A stretch of 64,000 nucleotides of DNA from Paenibacillus sp. G2S3 (GCF_030123105.1 NZ_CP126095.1:6386001-6450000), one strand, 5' to 3'; numbered from the stretch's first letter, positions 7,799-17,412 are shown. The notes: generated by a model from the sequence alone, not told the origin. A program made the numbers and translations.

Positions 7799-8649
7799 TG
7801 ACAACTGAGCTTAATATCGCTTTTTCCCCTTGCCCTAACGATACCTTTGTATTCCATGCCTGGGCACACGGGCTTGTCCCGAATGCACCACAACTTAATG
7901 TAACCTATGCCGACATTGATATTACCAACACACTCGCTGCTAATGGAGAGGGACCTGAAGTCCTTAAAATCTCCTATGCCGCTCTACCTTGGGTTCTTGA
8001 GCGCTACAAATTGCTGCCATGCGGCGGCGCACTGGGTCGTGGCTGCGGGCCGTTGCTTCTTACAGCAAGTGGCCCAACCGCGATTAAACGTCCCGAGAAG
8101 CTAGCTGGACGCCGAATTGCCGTACCTAGCGAACGTTCTACCGCTTATCTGCTCTTCAGATTATGGGCAGCACAGCATATAACGGGAGGGATTGGCGAAA
8201 TCGTCGTCATGCCTTTCGATGAGATCATGCCTGCCGTACGCGATGGACATATCGACGCTGGACTGGTAATTCACGAAGCCCGTTTTACTTACGCATCTTA
8301 CGGTCTTAATATGCTGACTGACCTGGGCAGCTGGTGGGAAAGCGATACCGGACTGCCGATTCCACTCGGCGCGATCATTGCTCGCCGCGATCTGGATGCC
8401 GATGCCATCACTGGCTGGATTCGCAGCTCTCTACAATATGCGTGGGATCATCCTACCGATTCTAGAGACTATGTGCTTAGCCACGCTCAAGAGCTGGCTC
8501 CAGAAGTGGCTAAATCACACATTGATCTCTATGTGAACGACTTCTCGATGAATCTAGGCGATGACGGCTACGCTGCGATCACCTCCTTACTAAATCGTGC
8601 TGCAGCAGAAGGACTTGTACCTGCCATCGAGCCTGCATTACTTCGGTAG
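7798..8649 (+). CDS. mqnD: 1,4-dihydroxy-6-naphthoate synthase MqnD
   Basis: A 283-residue enzyme with the periplasmic-binding-protein fold that turns cyclic dehypoxanthine futalosine into 1,4-dihydroxy-6-naphthoate, the menaquinone ring precursor. The family N-terminus IAFSPCPNDTFVFHAW (residues 7-22) is diagnostic, followed by AALPWVLERYKLLPCGGALG. Length is normal for the family. Its ATG shares one base with the mqnB stop and uses TTGGAGG inside mqnB, so the two are coupled. mqnA, mqnC and mqnE are not in this window. A strong terminator follows. Confidence 0.95.
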   Translation: MTTELNIAFSPCPNDTFVFHAWAHGLVPNAPQLNVTYADIDITNTLAANGEGPEVLKISYAALPWVLERYKLLPCGGALGRGCGPLLLTASGPTAIKRPEKLAGRRIAVPSERSTAYLLFRLWAAQHITGGIGEIVVMPFDEIMPAVRDGHIDAGLVIHEARFTYASYGLNMLTDLGSWWESDTGLPIPLGAIIARRDLDADAITGWIRSSLQYAWDHPTDSRDYVLSHAQELAPEVAKSHIDLYVNDFSMNLGDDGYAAITSLLNRAAAEGLVPAIEPALLR

Positions 8650-8696
8650 CATTGGCTAAACGTTCTTAGCGCACTTTAAAACTAGACATAACCCAC

Positions 8697-8736
8697 AATC
8701 CCCGATTACACCATAAGGTGTCCTCCGGGGATTTTT
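8697..8736 (+). terminator. Terminator of mqnBD
   Basis: AATCCCCG pairs with CGGGGATT, with an inner stem ACACC/GGTGT, followed by TTTTTG. A clear two-tier rho-independent terminator. Confidence 0.9.
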
Positions 8737-8741
8737 GTTTA

Positions 8742-8840
8742 AAATATAAGAAAGTATAAGTTTCACACCATACTTTATGTCTTATATTTCTCGCTTATAC
8801 GCTTGCCGTCCTTAAGGATGCCGAAGGCATTTATGCTTGT
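8742..8840 (+). repeat. Dispersed intergenic repeat, copy A
   Basis: Starts with AAATATAAGAAAGTATAAG and ends with AAGGATGCCGAAGGCATTT plus ATGCTTG. The first half folds: AAATATAAG (8742-8750) pairs with CTTATATTT (about 8781-8789), and AAAGTAT with ATACTTT inside it. Copies B (13137) and C (18537) share both end modules. It starts directly after the mqnBD terminator and carries no gene. Confidence 0.65.
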
Positions 8841-8942
8841 TCTGAGTAACATTCCCCGCGATTACCTGTAATCCATTATTTGGCATAGCGAAGCGATGGC
8901 TATACAATAGACCTATAAATAGGTTCCATGAAGGAGGATCAC

Positions 8943-9764
8943 ATGATACCTGAAAACAATAGCAAGCAAAACATCGATCGATTTCTCGGCTTTCAAGAGG
9001 ACTATGACCGCTATCGTCCTGAAGCTCCTGCCATGATCATCAAGCTGCTGACCGATTACTTGGGCAGCACACCTTCTGTCGTCGCAGATATAGGCTGTGG
9101 TACGGGCTTGTCTACTTTTCTGTGGAAGGATGTCGCGGACAACGTAATTGGCATTGAACCGAATCCAGATATGCTGGGAAAAGCAATCGATAAATTAAGC
9201 CGGATAGAAGATCCCCAATCCATCACTTTTGTACAAGGCTATTCTAACCAGCTTCCACTTGCAGCAGACAGCGTGGACATTGTGACCTGCTCGCAGTCAT
9301 TCCACTGGATGGATCCTGAAAGTACACTTCGAGAGGTCTCTCGGGTCTTAAGAACAGGTGGCGTCTTCGCTGCCTACGATTGCGACTGGCCTCTCCCCCT
9401 TCAACAGAAGGTAGAAGAACGTTACACCCAACTGATCTCCAAATCAGAGGAACTGCTCGCTTCGCTCTTACCTGATGCTGAGAGAGCACATAAATGGGAC
9501 AAAGAGGGGCATTTGTCACGGATTCAGGCTAGTGGAGCGTTCTCTTTTGCTAGAGAGATCGTACTTCATAATCTTGAGTCCTGCGATGCGCAGCGCTATG
9601 TCGGACTCGCTCTAAGTCAAGGCGGAGTAAGAACCGTGCTGAAGCAGGACGCTACCTTACTCGATCAGGACATTGCAGACTTCACAGCTGCGGTTGAACA
9701 ACATTTTCAAGGACGCACCCTAGAGGTTCTGGTCAGCTATCGGATGAGAATCGGCATCAAATAA
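8943..9764 (+). CDS. Class I SAM-dependent methyltransferase
   Basis: A 273-residue protein of the UbiE/Methyltransf_11 type. Motif I VVADIGCGTG (residues 46-55) binds S-adenosylmethionine. The acidic residue of GIEPN follows at the end of strand 2, and SFHWMDPES (residues about 112-120) is the usual post-motif seen in YcgJ/Tam-like enzymes. I place the start at the ATG at 8943, which has AAGGAGG seven bases upstream; the ATG at 8928 lies ahead of that site. It stands alone between terminators. The substrate is not predictable; trans-aconitate methyltransferase-like small-molecule enzymes are the closest general type. Confidence 0.85.
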   Translation: MIPENNSKQNIDRFLGFQEDYDRYRPEAPAMIIKLLTDYLGSTPSVVADIGCGTGLSTFLWKDVADNVIGIEPNPDMLGKAIDKLSRIEDPQSITFVQGYSNQLPLAADSVDIVTCSQSFHWMDPESTLREVSRVLRTGGVFAAYDCDWPLPLQQKVEERYTQLISKSEELLASLLPDAERAHKWDKEGHLSRIQASGAFSFAREIVLHNLESCDAQRYVGLALSQGGVRTVLKQDATLLDQDIADFTAAVEQHFQGRTLEVLVSYRMRIGIK

Positions 9765-9785
9765 TCTCAGTCCTTAAGCGCAAAG

Positions 9786-9833
9786 AAACGCCCCGATTTT
9801 CCTCATACGAGGAACTCGGAGCGTTTTCTTATT
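9786..9833. terminator. Bidirectional terminator between convergent genes
   Basis: AACGC-CCGA pairs with TCGG-GCGTT, with an inner CCTC/GAGG stem, an A-rich left flank and a T-rich right flank. It serves the methyltransferase and probably the convergent hydrolase. Confidence 0.8.
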
Positions 9834-9834
9834 T

Positions 9835-10821
9835 TTATTTAATTTCTCCCATGAATATCCTTAGGTTCTCAGCGATTTCCTTGGATCTGGAATGGTGTAA
9901 ATAATGTCCACCCTCGAATGTCATTACTTTTCCATGTACAGAGTCTTTAACTTGTTCTTCATGCAGAGGAATCCAATCCTTCACGCCTGTATTATTCGCT
10001 TGTATAAAGAATATAATGGGAAGATTCTTGTCGAATTTTAATCCTCTAGCTGCGACAAAGTTAGGATATATATGTTCCATTTCATTTAAGGTGGTGGAAT
10101 TATTCATATTTTTGAGCGATATCAATTTCATTTGTTTTTTGGTCTCATCATCAAATGGCAGTCCATCATAAGGGTCACCACTTAATTGCAGTCCCAATCT
10201 AAGGAGACCTGAATCTTTGAGCAGCTTTAATTTTTTTATTGGAAATTTAACATCCATACCGCCTTGCTCCGGAACACTACTATCAATCCCCACAAATGCA
10301 CTCACTTCGTTCGGATATTTCTTCGCATATTCTAGTCCGTAAATACCTGCAATTGAGTGACCCATTAGAATGTATTGGTCAATGTTAAGATTCTGTACGG
10401 CTTCATGAACTTCACTTACGATATTCTCTGTGGTTCGTTCTTTTTTAGTTTCATCGCTGAGTCCATACCCAAACGGTTCAACCGCCACTACTTTGTAATA
10501 GGGTGATAATTCATCGATCAACGGTTTAAAATCAAGCGCTGGTGCACCTGTTCCAAAGCCCGGTAAAAGCACGATCGTCTGTTCACCTTCTCCTTGGATC
10601 AAAACATTCATACTTTTTCCGTCAACAGGAACTAACTGACCATATTGATGTATCTTTTTCTGATCTGATTTGCTACTAATCACATTAACTGTATAAACAA
10701 CGGCTAGAAAAAGCACGATCAAAATCACTATTGCTCCTACTATTTTCAGCAACAGGTTACGTACTTTATGTTTTTTCTTTTCATTCCCCGTTTTTATTAC
10801 CTCTGTTTGTGTCACCCTCAT
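9835..10821 (-). CDS. Membrane-anchored alpha/beta hydrolase
   Basis: A 328-residue protein. A basic N-terminus and one hydrophobic helix (about residues 22-47) anchor it, leaving the hydrolase domain outside the membrane. The domain shows the oxyanion loop LLPGFGTGAP (85-94), nucleophile elbow GHSIAG with Ser156, and a late His in GGHYLHH. A canonical Ser-His pair suggests an active esterase, lipase or peptidase of the abhydrolase_1 family. AGGAG lies only three to four bases before the ATG, so the exact start is a little uncertain. It is a single gene, downstream of the two-component system but separated by that operon's terminator. Substrate unknown. Confidence 0.75.
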   Translation of the reverse strand: MRVTQTEVIKTGNEKKKHKVRNLLLKIVGAIVILIVLFLAVVYTVNVISSKSDQKKIHQYGQLVPVDGKSMNVLIQGEGEQTIVLLPGFGTGAPALDFKPLIDELSPYYKVVAVEPFGYGLSDETKKERTTENIVSEVHEAVQNLNIDQYILMGHSIAGIYGLEYAKKYPNEVSAFVGIDSSVPEQGGMDVKFPIKKLKLLKDSGLLRLGLQLSGDPYDGLPFDDETKKQMKLISLKNMNNSTTLNEMEHIYPNFVAARGLKFDKNLPIIFFIQANNTGVKDWIPLHEEQVKDSVHGKVMTFEGGHYLHHSRSKEIAENLRIFMGEIK

Positions 10822-10932
10822 CTGCTCCTGTCCTAATCTATTTATTAAGTCGCCTTAACGTTTCGCTAATGAGATCTTAACCAACGATGATGTACTCCTC
10901 ATGACGACAATATGAACTAAATATGAATAGGC

Positions 10933-10986
10933 AAAAAAATACTACGGCAGCGCAAGCAAGAAATCTTACCTGTACTACCGTAGTAT
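10933..10986 (-). terminator. Terminator of the kinase operon
   Basis: ATACTACGG (10939-10947) and CCGTAGTAT (10978-10986) form a perfect 9-bp stem; the minus strand continues with seven T. It lies about 50 bases after the kinase stop. Confidence 0.8.
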
Positions 10987-11037
10987 GAACAATGAGGCGC
11001 GCGTTCAACCCCTCGCAAGAATACCCTTGAACACTAA

Positions 11038-12405
11038 TTACGCTGTGGACGCTATAATTGGCAAGGTAATGATGATAGTCGTTCCTTGGCCGGGTTCGCT
11101 TTCCACTCGGATATCCCCTTTATGAAGCGATACGATCTGTTTAACAATAGCTAGTCCCATACCGCTACCGCCATACTTGCGACTGTGGGAACGATCAGCC
11201 TTAAAGAAGCGTTCAAATATACGCTCTTGGTCCTCGGGAGAAATACCAATGCCATTGTCGGATATTCTGACGGTTACATTGTTCAAATCTTGTTTGATGC
11301 TGATGTTAATCACACTGTCATCCTTGGAGAATTTGATACTATTTCCAAGGAGATTCGTCCACACCTGACTTAACAAATCATGGTCAGCCCATACGATTAC
11401 TGGTTTCAAATCAAGCTCAAAACTGATGTTGCGTGCCGACCATTGAGGCTGTATCGCCACGATTACTCGTCTGATCTGCTCATCCAAACTGAACGTGATA
11501 AGTCGCAGTTGTTGGGCTTGCGATTCAAGCACACTCAGCTTTAACAGACTATCGCTCATCTTGGACATCCGCTCCGCTTCAGCAATAATAATATCAAGAT
11601 AACGATTCCGTTCATCCTCTGTGAGGGCAACTTTCTTGAGCGCAATAGCATAACCAGATATGGAGGTGAGCGGAGACTGAACCTCATGCGATACATTCGT
11701 TACGAACTCCCTGCGCATTTGCTCTAGCTGCTGCAGATCGTGCATCATTTCCTCGAAGCTATTAGCCAAGGTACCTAGCTCACCCGTCTGCTTAATATTC
11801 AATTCGACGTTGAAGTCCCCAGTTGCTATTCGCCTAGTTGCCTTTGTCAGCCTTTTGATCGGTCTCACTAGAAACATGGAAGCGACTAGTATCAACACGC
11901 TTCCCGTTATTAACGAATACGCCAAAAAAGTAAATAGCAAATTCCTCGTAGAAGACATAGTAGGAGGCACAAGCGGCTCCACAAACATCGCCTTCGTTCC
12001 CATATCCGTTTTCAAAGGCAGCCCTAAGAGGTTGGAAGAAGCCATATTCGGTTTAACTTGAACAGCTTGCCCTTCCAATACTTTCTTTAATTGCTCCTTA
12101 GTCACGGTAACAGGGCTCTCTCCATTAAGCACTCCGTAAGAGTGGTACTGGCCGTTCTCATCGTAAATTCGAATATGATAGGAATCAAGCTGCTTCATTC
12201 CACTTACGAGTGCATCCGCCTCACGTAACGGTAAGGCTTCGTATATGCGGGCAATGTCCTGACCAAAGCGAAGTAAGGGAATACGCAGGTTTTCGTTTAA
12301 TTTATCTTGAAATACCCAGGTCGTTACAAATAAAGCAATCAATGTGCCTCCGATCACGGAGATCAGAAAGGTCAGAACAACACGCGTGTACAAGGATTTG
12401 ATCAT
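11038..12405 (-). CDS. Sensor histidine kinase, HssS-like
   Basis: A 455-residue membrane kinase: helix 1 (9-31), extracytoplasmic sensor (about 32-155), helix 2 (157-180), HAMP (180-232), HisKA with phospho-accepting His240 in NVSHEVQSPL, then HATPase_c with LLGNSIKF (N box), DNGIGI (G1) and GGSGMGL (G2). Note Gln rather than Arg in the usual HELRTPL motif. The sensor and its partner recall the heme sensor HssS of Gram-positive bacteria. The hrtAB exporter normally beside hssRS is not here, so the ligand is not proven. Its ATG overlaps the regulator's stop by four bases. Confidence 0.85.
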   Translation of the reverse strand: MIKSLYTRVVLTFLISVIGGTLIALFVTTWVFQDKLNENLRIPLLRFGQDIARIYEALPLREADALVSGMKQLDSYHIRIYDENGQYHSYGVLNGESPVTVTKEQLKKVLEGQAVQVKPNMASSNLLGLPLKTDMGTKAMFVEPLVPPTMSSTRNLLFTFLAYSLITGSVLILVASMFLVRPIKRLTKATRRIATGDFNVELNIKQTGELGTLANSFEEMMHDLQQLEQMRREFVTNVSHEVQSPLTSISGYAIALKKVALTEDERNRYLDIIIAEAERMSKMSDSLLKLSVLESQAQQLRLITFSLDEQIRRVIVAIQPQWSARNISFELDLKPVIVWADHDLLSQVWTNLLGNSIKFSKDDSVINISIKQDLNNVTVRISDNGIGISPEDQERIFERFFKADRSHSRKYGGSGMGLAIVKQIVSLHKGDIRVESEPGQGTTIIITLPIIASTA

Positions 12406-13076
12406 TCGTAAACCTCAAGCCGATAGCCAAGCCCCCGCACCGTCTCGATTCGAAAATCAGGTGTAGTCGCAAACCGTTCGCGTAGACGTTTAATATGTAC
12501 GTCTATCGTTCGATCATCTCCGGCGTAATCAATCCCCCAAATCTGATCGATTAGCTGCTCGCGCGTATAGACTTGTCCGGGTGTTCCAGCGAGCTTATAT
12601 AGCAATTCGAACTCCTTGAGTGGCAACGTGAATGACTCCGTCCCTCTCGTCACCTTATAAGTCTGCCGATCAAGGATGACGTTGCCGAACTGGATCGTCT
12701 GCGTGGAACCAATCTTGTATCGCTTCAATAAGGACCTAACACGAACCGTCAACTCCAGCGGATCAAATGGCTTCGTCAAATAATCATCTGTCCCCAGTTC
12801 GAAGCCCTTTACCTTCTCCCAGGTTTCACCTCTCGCAGTTAGCATAAGCAAGGGAAGATCGGGATTGGCTTTTCGGAGCTCCTTGCATAATGTCCAACCA
12901 TCCATAATCGGCATCATGATATCGAGTACAACAAGATCAACCTGCTTTGAGGCGTAAACGGCTAACGCTTCTTTGCCGTCTGCAGCTTCGGCTGTGTCAA
13001 ATCCATCGTTACGTAGAAATAAACAGACGAGTTCGCGAATGTTCGCATCGTCGTCAGCAACTAGTATAGTAGGCAT
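12402..13076 (-). CDS. OmpR-family response regulator, HssR-like
   Basis: A 224-residue transcription factor. The receiver domain (1-115) has the acidic pocket ADDD, phospho-acceptor Asp52 in VVLDIMMP and the conserved Lys of LTKPFDP. A winged-helix Trans_reg_C domain (about 130-224) ends in ETVRGLGYRLE. The text around FTLPLKEFELLYKLAG and YTREQLIDQIWG is typical of HssR proteins. The gene is first in a two-gene operon with the kinase (ATGA overlap). Its target genes are not obvious in the neighbourhood. The ATG at 13076 has only a weak upstream site. Confidence 0.87.
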   Translation of the reverse strand: MPTILVADDDANIRELVCLFLRNDGFDTAEAADGKEALAVYASKQVDLVVLDIMMPIMDGWTLCKELRKANPDLPLLMLTARGETWEKVKGFELGTDDYLTKPFDPLELTVRVRSLLKRYKIGSTQTIQFGNVILDRQTYKVTRGTESFTLPLKEFELLYKLAGTPGQVYTREQLIDQIWGIDYAGDDRTIDVHIKRLRERFATTPDFRIETVRGLGYRLEVYE

Positions 13077-13136
13077 TCGTACCCTCTTTTCCTGTTATCC
13101 ATCCTAGCCATTATACTACAATATACTTTCAGCCAA

Positions 13137-13230
13137 GAAGGAACGCCTTCGGCAAATTCTCAAGGACGATGATCGTTTCTGAGAACAATAGAAGGAGCAT
13201 GTATAGCGTCAAACTTATACTTCCTTATAT
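13137..13230 (-). repeat. Dispersed intergenic repeat, copy B
   Basis: Read on the minus strand it begins AAATATAAGGAAGTATAAG, nearly identical to copy A at 8742. It carries CGTCCTTGAG followed shortly by GCCGAAGGCGTT, matching the second module of copies A and C. The middle differs. It fills the gap between the response regulator and the potD terminator. Confidence 0.5.
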
Positions 13231-13231
13231 T

Positions 13232-13276
13232 TCAAAAAAGAGCGTCTAACACGGTAATCCGCATGTAGACGCTCTT
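13232..13276 (-). terminator. Terminator of potABCD
   Basis: AAGAGCGTCTA (13238-13248) and TAGACGCTCTT (13266-13276) form a perfect 11-bp stem, followed by a T-run on the minus strand. Confidence 0.9.
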
Positions 13277-13305
13277 GAAGTCGTTTGACGTTGCCTCCAA
13301 ACGAC

Positions 13306-14379
13306 TTACTTCTTATTCATCTTAAACTTCAGGAAGAGCTCATTGTAATGAGCAAGCATCCGTTTGCCAAGATTATCATACACCTCAAGCCGATCCGTAA
13401 TCTCAGCAGGCGGGTAGAACCGGGTATCCTCGGAAGTTTCCTTCGGAAGTAGCTCCAGCGCAGGAATGTTAGGTGTGGAATAACCTACGTATTCTGCATT
13501 CTTAGCCGCTACATCTGGGCGAAGCATGAAGTTAATGAACTTATGCGCTCCATCCACATTATCCGCAGTTCGTGGAATGACCATGTTATCAAACCACTTG
13601 TTCGAGCCTTCCTCAGGCACTACATAATCCAGTTTATCATTCTCGTCCATGATCTCAGAAGCATCACCAGACCACACAATCCCGACCGCAGCCTCTTCAT
13701 TGGCAAGCAGCATCTTGATCTCATCTCCGACAATCGCTTTAACGTTAGGAGACAGCTTATTTAGCTTGGTCAGCGCTTCTTGCAGGTGAGCTTCGTCCCG
13801 GTCATTTACGGAATAGTGTAGGCTGTTCAAAGCCATACCCATCACTTCACGTGCTCCATCCACCAAGAAGATGTTGTTCTTCAGCCTGCTGTCCCAGAGG
13901 GAATCCCAGCTGGTGAAGTCCATCCCTTTGGTCATTTCCGGATTGAAGATGATCCCGACCGTTCCCCAGAAGTAAGGCACGGAATACTTGTTTCCAGGAT
14001 CGAACGAAAGGTCCATAAACCGCGGATCAATATTCTTTAGATTCGGAACCTTGCTATGATCCAGCGGTATGAGCAGATCTTCTTCTTTCATCTTGGCAAT
14101 GGCGTAATCGGAAGGAATTACGACATCAAAGGTAGTTCCACCCTGCTCCACTTTAGTTAGCATGGCTTCATTAGAGTCAAAGGTTTGGTAAATGACCGTT
14201 AATCCAGTCTCTTTTTCAAATTCCTTCAACAGATCAGGATCGACATAGTCGCCCCAGTTATAGATAGTCAGCGTATTTCCTCCGGAGTAGCCTTCTCTCG
14301 AGTTCATCCAGGAGCCCAAGTACATTAGCGCAAATGCCGCAATAATGATCGCCAGAAAAGCATTTACCAGCTGTTTCAT
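13306..14379 (-). CDS. potD: Spermidine/putrescine-binding protein PotD
   Basis: A 357-residue extracytoplasmic polyamine receptor of the PotD/PotF family. The mature part starts with LTIYNWGDYVDPDLL, the family's opening, and includes PYFWGTVGI and VWSGDASEIM typical of polyamine binding. The N-terminal hydrophobic stretch (about residues 5-22) contains no cysteine, so there is no lipobox. The protein would be held by an uncleaved helix or cleaved at an unclear site, unlike the usual lipoprotein receptors of Gram-positive bacteria. It is the last gene of potA-potB-potC-potD, overlapping potC by four bases. Confidence 0.92.
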   Translation of the reverse strand: MKQLVNAFLAIIIAAFALMYLGSWMNSREGYSGGNTLTIYNWGDYVDPDLLKEFEKETGLTVIYQTFDSNEAMLTKVEQGGTTFDVVIPSDYAIAKMKEEDLLIPLDHSKVPNLKNIDPRFMDLSFDPGNKYSVPYFWGTVGIIFNPEMTKGMDFTSWDSLWDSRLKNNIFLVDGAREVMGMALNSLHYSVNDRDEAHLQEALTKLNKLSPNVKAIVGDEIKMLLANEEAAVGIVWSGDASEIMDENDKLDYVVPEEGSNKWFDNMVIPRTADNVDGAHKFINFMLRPDVAAKNAEYVGYSTPNIPALELLPKETSEDTRFYPPAEITDRLEVYDNLGKRMLAHYNELFLKFKMNKK

Positions 14380-15209
14380 CTAGGCACCCCCGCTTCCGCT
14401 ACCGGCTCCGCCACAGCTTCCGAGGTATTCTGACGGTTCTTCTTAAGGGTCAAGAAGTAATAACCGACAACAAGCAGTATCGTGAACAGGAAGATCAGTG
14501 TCGATAGTGCATTAATGGATAGTGACACCCCTTGCCGAGCTCTGGAATAGATCTCAACCGATAGCGTTGAATAACCGTTCCCTGTTACGAAGAACGTAAC
14601 TGCAAAGTCATCCAGTGAATACGTAAGTGCCATGAAGAATCCACTAAAGATCCCCGGTTTGATAATCGGCAGAATAACCTTAGTCAGAACATCCTTGCGG
14701 CTTGCCCCAAGGTCACGTGCTGCATCTGTCAGTGAAGGACTCATATCCTGTAAATGCGGCAGAATCATCAACACGGCAATCGGTACACTGAACGCGACAT
14801 GCGAGAGCAGGACGGAAACGAAGCCAAGCTTGATGCCAGCAATGGTGAACAGGATCAGAAACGATGCACCGATAATGACATCCGGACTGACGATCAATAC
14901 ATTGTTCAGCGATAGCAAGGTGTTTTTAGCACGGCGGTTCTGTACACCTTTAATGGCCAGCGCACCAATAATAGCGATAAGAGTGGCGATAGCCGAGGAC
15001 AGAAGGGCGATTACAAGCGTGTTGATCATGATAATAATCAGACGTGTATCCTGAAGGACCTCACGGTAGTAATCCAGCGTAAAGCCCTCGAACTTGTGCA
15101 TCGTCCCCCCACTGTTGAACGAATAGTACATCAAATAAAAGATTGGCGCATACAGAACAGCGAACACTAGCACTAGGTACAGATTGGAGAACCCGTTTTT
15201 ATTTCTCAT
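14376..15209 (-). CDS. potC: Polyamine ABC transporter permease PotC
   Basis: A 277-residue inner membrane permease with about six helices. The EAA loop that contacts the ATPase reads [20 protein letters not shown], followed by IIKPGIFSGFF. Paired with PotB it forms the membrane channel of the spermidine/putrescine importer. The ATG at 15209 has GGAGAGG upstream and lies inside the end of potB (11-base overlap). It overlaps potD by an ATGA. Sequence is typical for the family, with normal length. Confidence 0.93.
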   Translation of the reverse strand: MRNKNGFSNLYLVLVFAVLYAPIFYLMYYSFNSGGTMHKFEGFTLDYYREVLQDTRLIIIMINTLVIALLSSAIATLIAIIGALAIKGVQNRRAKNTLLSLNNVLIVSPDVIIGASFLILFTIAGIKLGFVSVLLSHVAFSVPIAVLMILPHLQDMSPSLTDAARDLGASRKDVLTKVILPIIKPGIFSGFFMALTYSLDDFAVTFFVTGNGYSTLSVEIYSRARQGVSLSINALSTLIFLFTILLVVGYYFLTLKKNRQNTSEAVAEPVAEAGVPR

Positions 15210-16011
15210 TCCGCACCCCTCTCCGCGATCCGCCGGTAATAATCATGAACAGCGCCATAATAGCAATCAGAAATACTGCAACCGTGGAGCCCATCCCCCA
15301 GTCCTGCGTGACCAGAAAATGCTGCTCAATCGCAGTACCGAGCGTAATAACCCTGTTGCCCGCAATCAGACGAGTAATCATAAACAGGGATAGTGCCGGT
15401 ATGAATACCGCCATACATCCGGAACGCACGCCCGAAATGGTCAATGGAAAAATAACGCGCCGGAACGTTGTCCAGCCCGAAGCACCCAAATCACGTGCCG
15501 CATCCAGCAAGGATAAATTGAGATCCTCCAAAGCGCTGTAGATCGGCAAGATCATGAATGGGATAAAGATATACACAGATACAAATACAAAGCTGAAGCC
15601 CGTAAATAAAATTTGCTGTTCTCCGATTCCAAGCAGATCAAAGAAATTGTTAATCGGTCCGAACGTACCAAATATGCCTATAAAAGCGTAAGTTTTCAGC
15701 AGCAAATTAATCCATGTCGGTAAAATAATCAGCAATAACCATAGCTGCTTATGCTTCGTTCTCGTCAACAGATAAGCCGCCGGATAGGCGACCAGCAAAG
15801 AGAATGCTGTAATCAGAAACGCGTACCAGAATGAGGTCAGCGTCATTTTTAAATACACAGGCGTAAAGAAGTTCACGTAGTTATCTAGCGTAAGATGCCC
15901 ATCCAGATCAAATAGAGAATAATAGATGACAAGCAGCACCGGTGCGATTACAAACAAGGCGATCCACAGGTAATAAGGGATGAGATAATACGATCTGCCC
16001 TTATTCTTCAT
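15199..16011 (-). CDS. potB: Polyamine ABC transporter permease PotB
   Basis: A 270-residue permease with six helices, partner of PotC. The EAA loop reads [20 protein letters not shown]. The open frame extends 36 codons further upstream into potA, but the start is placed at the ATG at 16011 because GGAGAG stands just before it and the product then starts in the usual way ([16 protein letters not shown]). It overlaps potA by 11 bases and potC by 11 bases, so the four genes are tightly coupled. Confidence 0.92.
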   Translation of the reverse strand: MKNKGRSYYLIPYYLWIALFVIAPVLLVIYYSLFDLDGHLTLDNYVNFFTPVYLKMTLTSFWYAFLITAFSLLVAYPAAYLLTRTKHKQLWLLLIILPTWINLLLKTYAFIGIFGTFGPINNFFDLLGIGEQQILFTGFSFVFVSVYIFIPFMILPIYSALEDLNLSLLDAARDLGASGWTTFRRVIFPLTISGVRSGCMAVFIPALSLFMITRLIAGNRVITLGTAIEQHFLVTQDWGMGSTVAVFLIAIMALFMIITGGSRRGVRNEK

Positions 16012-17125
16012 GACTCTCCACCTCGCCGTAAGCTTCCAGACGTTTGTCGAACTCTTCCTCCGTTTCACCAAAACGCATAACATGAATCGCTTCCGGATCA
16101 AAATAAAGGCCAATTTCACTGCCTACAGTCGCCTTACGTGTAGAATGCACAAGCCATTCATGTCCGGATTCATCATAACAGCTGATTTCATAGTGGACGC
16201 CCCGGAACAACTGGGAATCCACTCTCACACGTAGCTTACCCTGTTCCAGCGTTGAAATTTCCAAATCCTCAGGACGTATAACAATCTCCACAGATTCGTT
16301 TGGTTTAAGACCGGCATCGAAACATTCAAAGCGGCTCCCGTTAAACTCCACCAGATAGTCTTCAATCATAACACCCGGAACAATGTTGGACTCGCCAATA
16401 AAATCAGCCACGAAACGGTTAATTGGCTCATCATAAATATCATTAGGTGTACCACTTTGTTCTATTTTTCCTTTATTCATGACAAAAATCCAGTCGGACA
16501 TCGCGAGTGCCTCTTCCTGGTCATGTGTAACGAAAATGAAGGTAATGCCAAGTCGCTGCTGCATTTCGCGCAGTATGTACTGCATCTCTGTACGCAGCTT
16601 CAGATCGAGCGCAGATAGCGGCTCGTCCAGCAATAGAACCTGCGGCTCATTCACAATCGCACGAGCAATAGCCACGCGCTGCCGTTGACCACCGGACATT
16701 TCGTTAATGGCACGCTGCTCGTAGCCCACAAGGTTAACGAAGCTTAACGCTTCCTGCACCTTCTTCGTGATGACGTCGTTCTTAAGCTTCTTAATGCGCA
16801 GTCCGAAAGCCACATTCTCGAATACGTTCAGGTGTGGAAACAATGCATAATCCTGAAATACCGTATTGACCTGCCGCTCATTGGCTGGAATGTGGTTAAT
16901 CACTTTACCGTTTAAATAGATAGAACCGCTTGTTGGCTCTGCGAACCCAGCGATCAATCGTAGAATAGTCGTTTTACCACAGCCTGATGGACCAAGTAGT
17001 GTATAGAATTTGCCGCGCTCTATCTCAAAGCTGACTCCTTTTAACACCGGATCTTCGTCGTCATATTGCTTGGTAACCTCTTCAAATGAAATAATGGTGC
17101 CTTCCTGAATAGCTATAGCTAACAA
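16001..17125 (-). CDS. potA: Polyamine ABC transporter ATPase PotA
   Basis: A 374-residue ATPase that drives polyamine import. It shows Walker [10 protein letters not shown], the signature [10 protein letters not shown], Walker [13 protein letters not shown] and the His loop [10 protein letters not shown]-terminal TOBE domain (about 280-355) is typical of PotA. The start is unusual. There is no ATG near the 5' end, and an in-frame TAG lies four codons before the TTG at 17125. That TTG abuts its GGGAGG with no spacer, so a rarer start such as ATA or ATT a few codons in is possible. Coordinates give the longest form. Confidence 0.9.
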   Translation of the reverse strand: MLAIAIQEGTIISFEEVTKQYDDEDPVLKGVSFEIERGKFYTLLGPSGCGKTTILRLIAGFAEPTSGSIYLNGKVINHIPANERQVNTVFQDYALFPHLNVFENVAFGLRIKKLKNDVITKKVQEALSFVNLVGYEQRAINEMSGGQRQRVAIARAIVNEPQVLLLDEPLSALDLKLRTEMQYILREMQQRLGITFIFVTHDQEEALAMSDWIFVMNKGKIEQSGTPNDIYDEPINRFVADFIGESNIVPGVMIEDYLVEFNGSRFECFDAGLKPNESVEIVIRPEDLEISTLEQGKLRVRVDSQLFRGVHYEISCYDESGHEWLVHSTRKATVGSEIGLYFDPEAIHVMRFGETEEEFDKRLEAYGEVESHEE

Positions 17126-17349
17126 CCTCCCTGCCTAAAGTATCACAATACTATTTTACCCGCATCTCGCGGAGAACAATCGATATGGGCATGCTCAGCG
17201 CTAATAAGCGACAATTCCTCCTCTCATTCGACACTCCAATAGATATAGCATATTAGATTGTACCATTATATGCGATAGCTTACATGGATAAGGAATGCGT
17301 AAACTTAACAACTTTGTAAAATATCCAGTCCTCCACGCCTTTTTTAGGG

Positions 17350-17358
17350 TGTTATAAT
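17350..17358 (+). promoter_or_regulatory. Extended -10 promoter element
   Basis: TGTTATAAT: perfect TATAAT with the upstream TG, about 55 bases before the next gene's start. No clear -35. Confidence 0.5.
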
Positions 17359-17412
17359 GAAAACGAACTGAAAGACCAGACAGTTTTTTCATTTTTTTCC
17401 GAAAGAAGATGA

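Noticed and set aside
11038..13076. Firm naming as hssRS heme-sensing system
   Set aside because: The proteins look similar, but no hrtAB exporter is adjacent and a Gln replaces the usual residue in the H box; left as HssRS-like without symbols.
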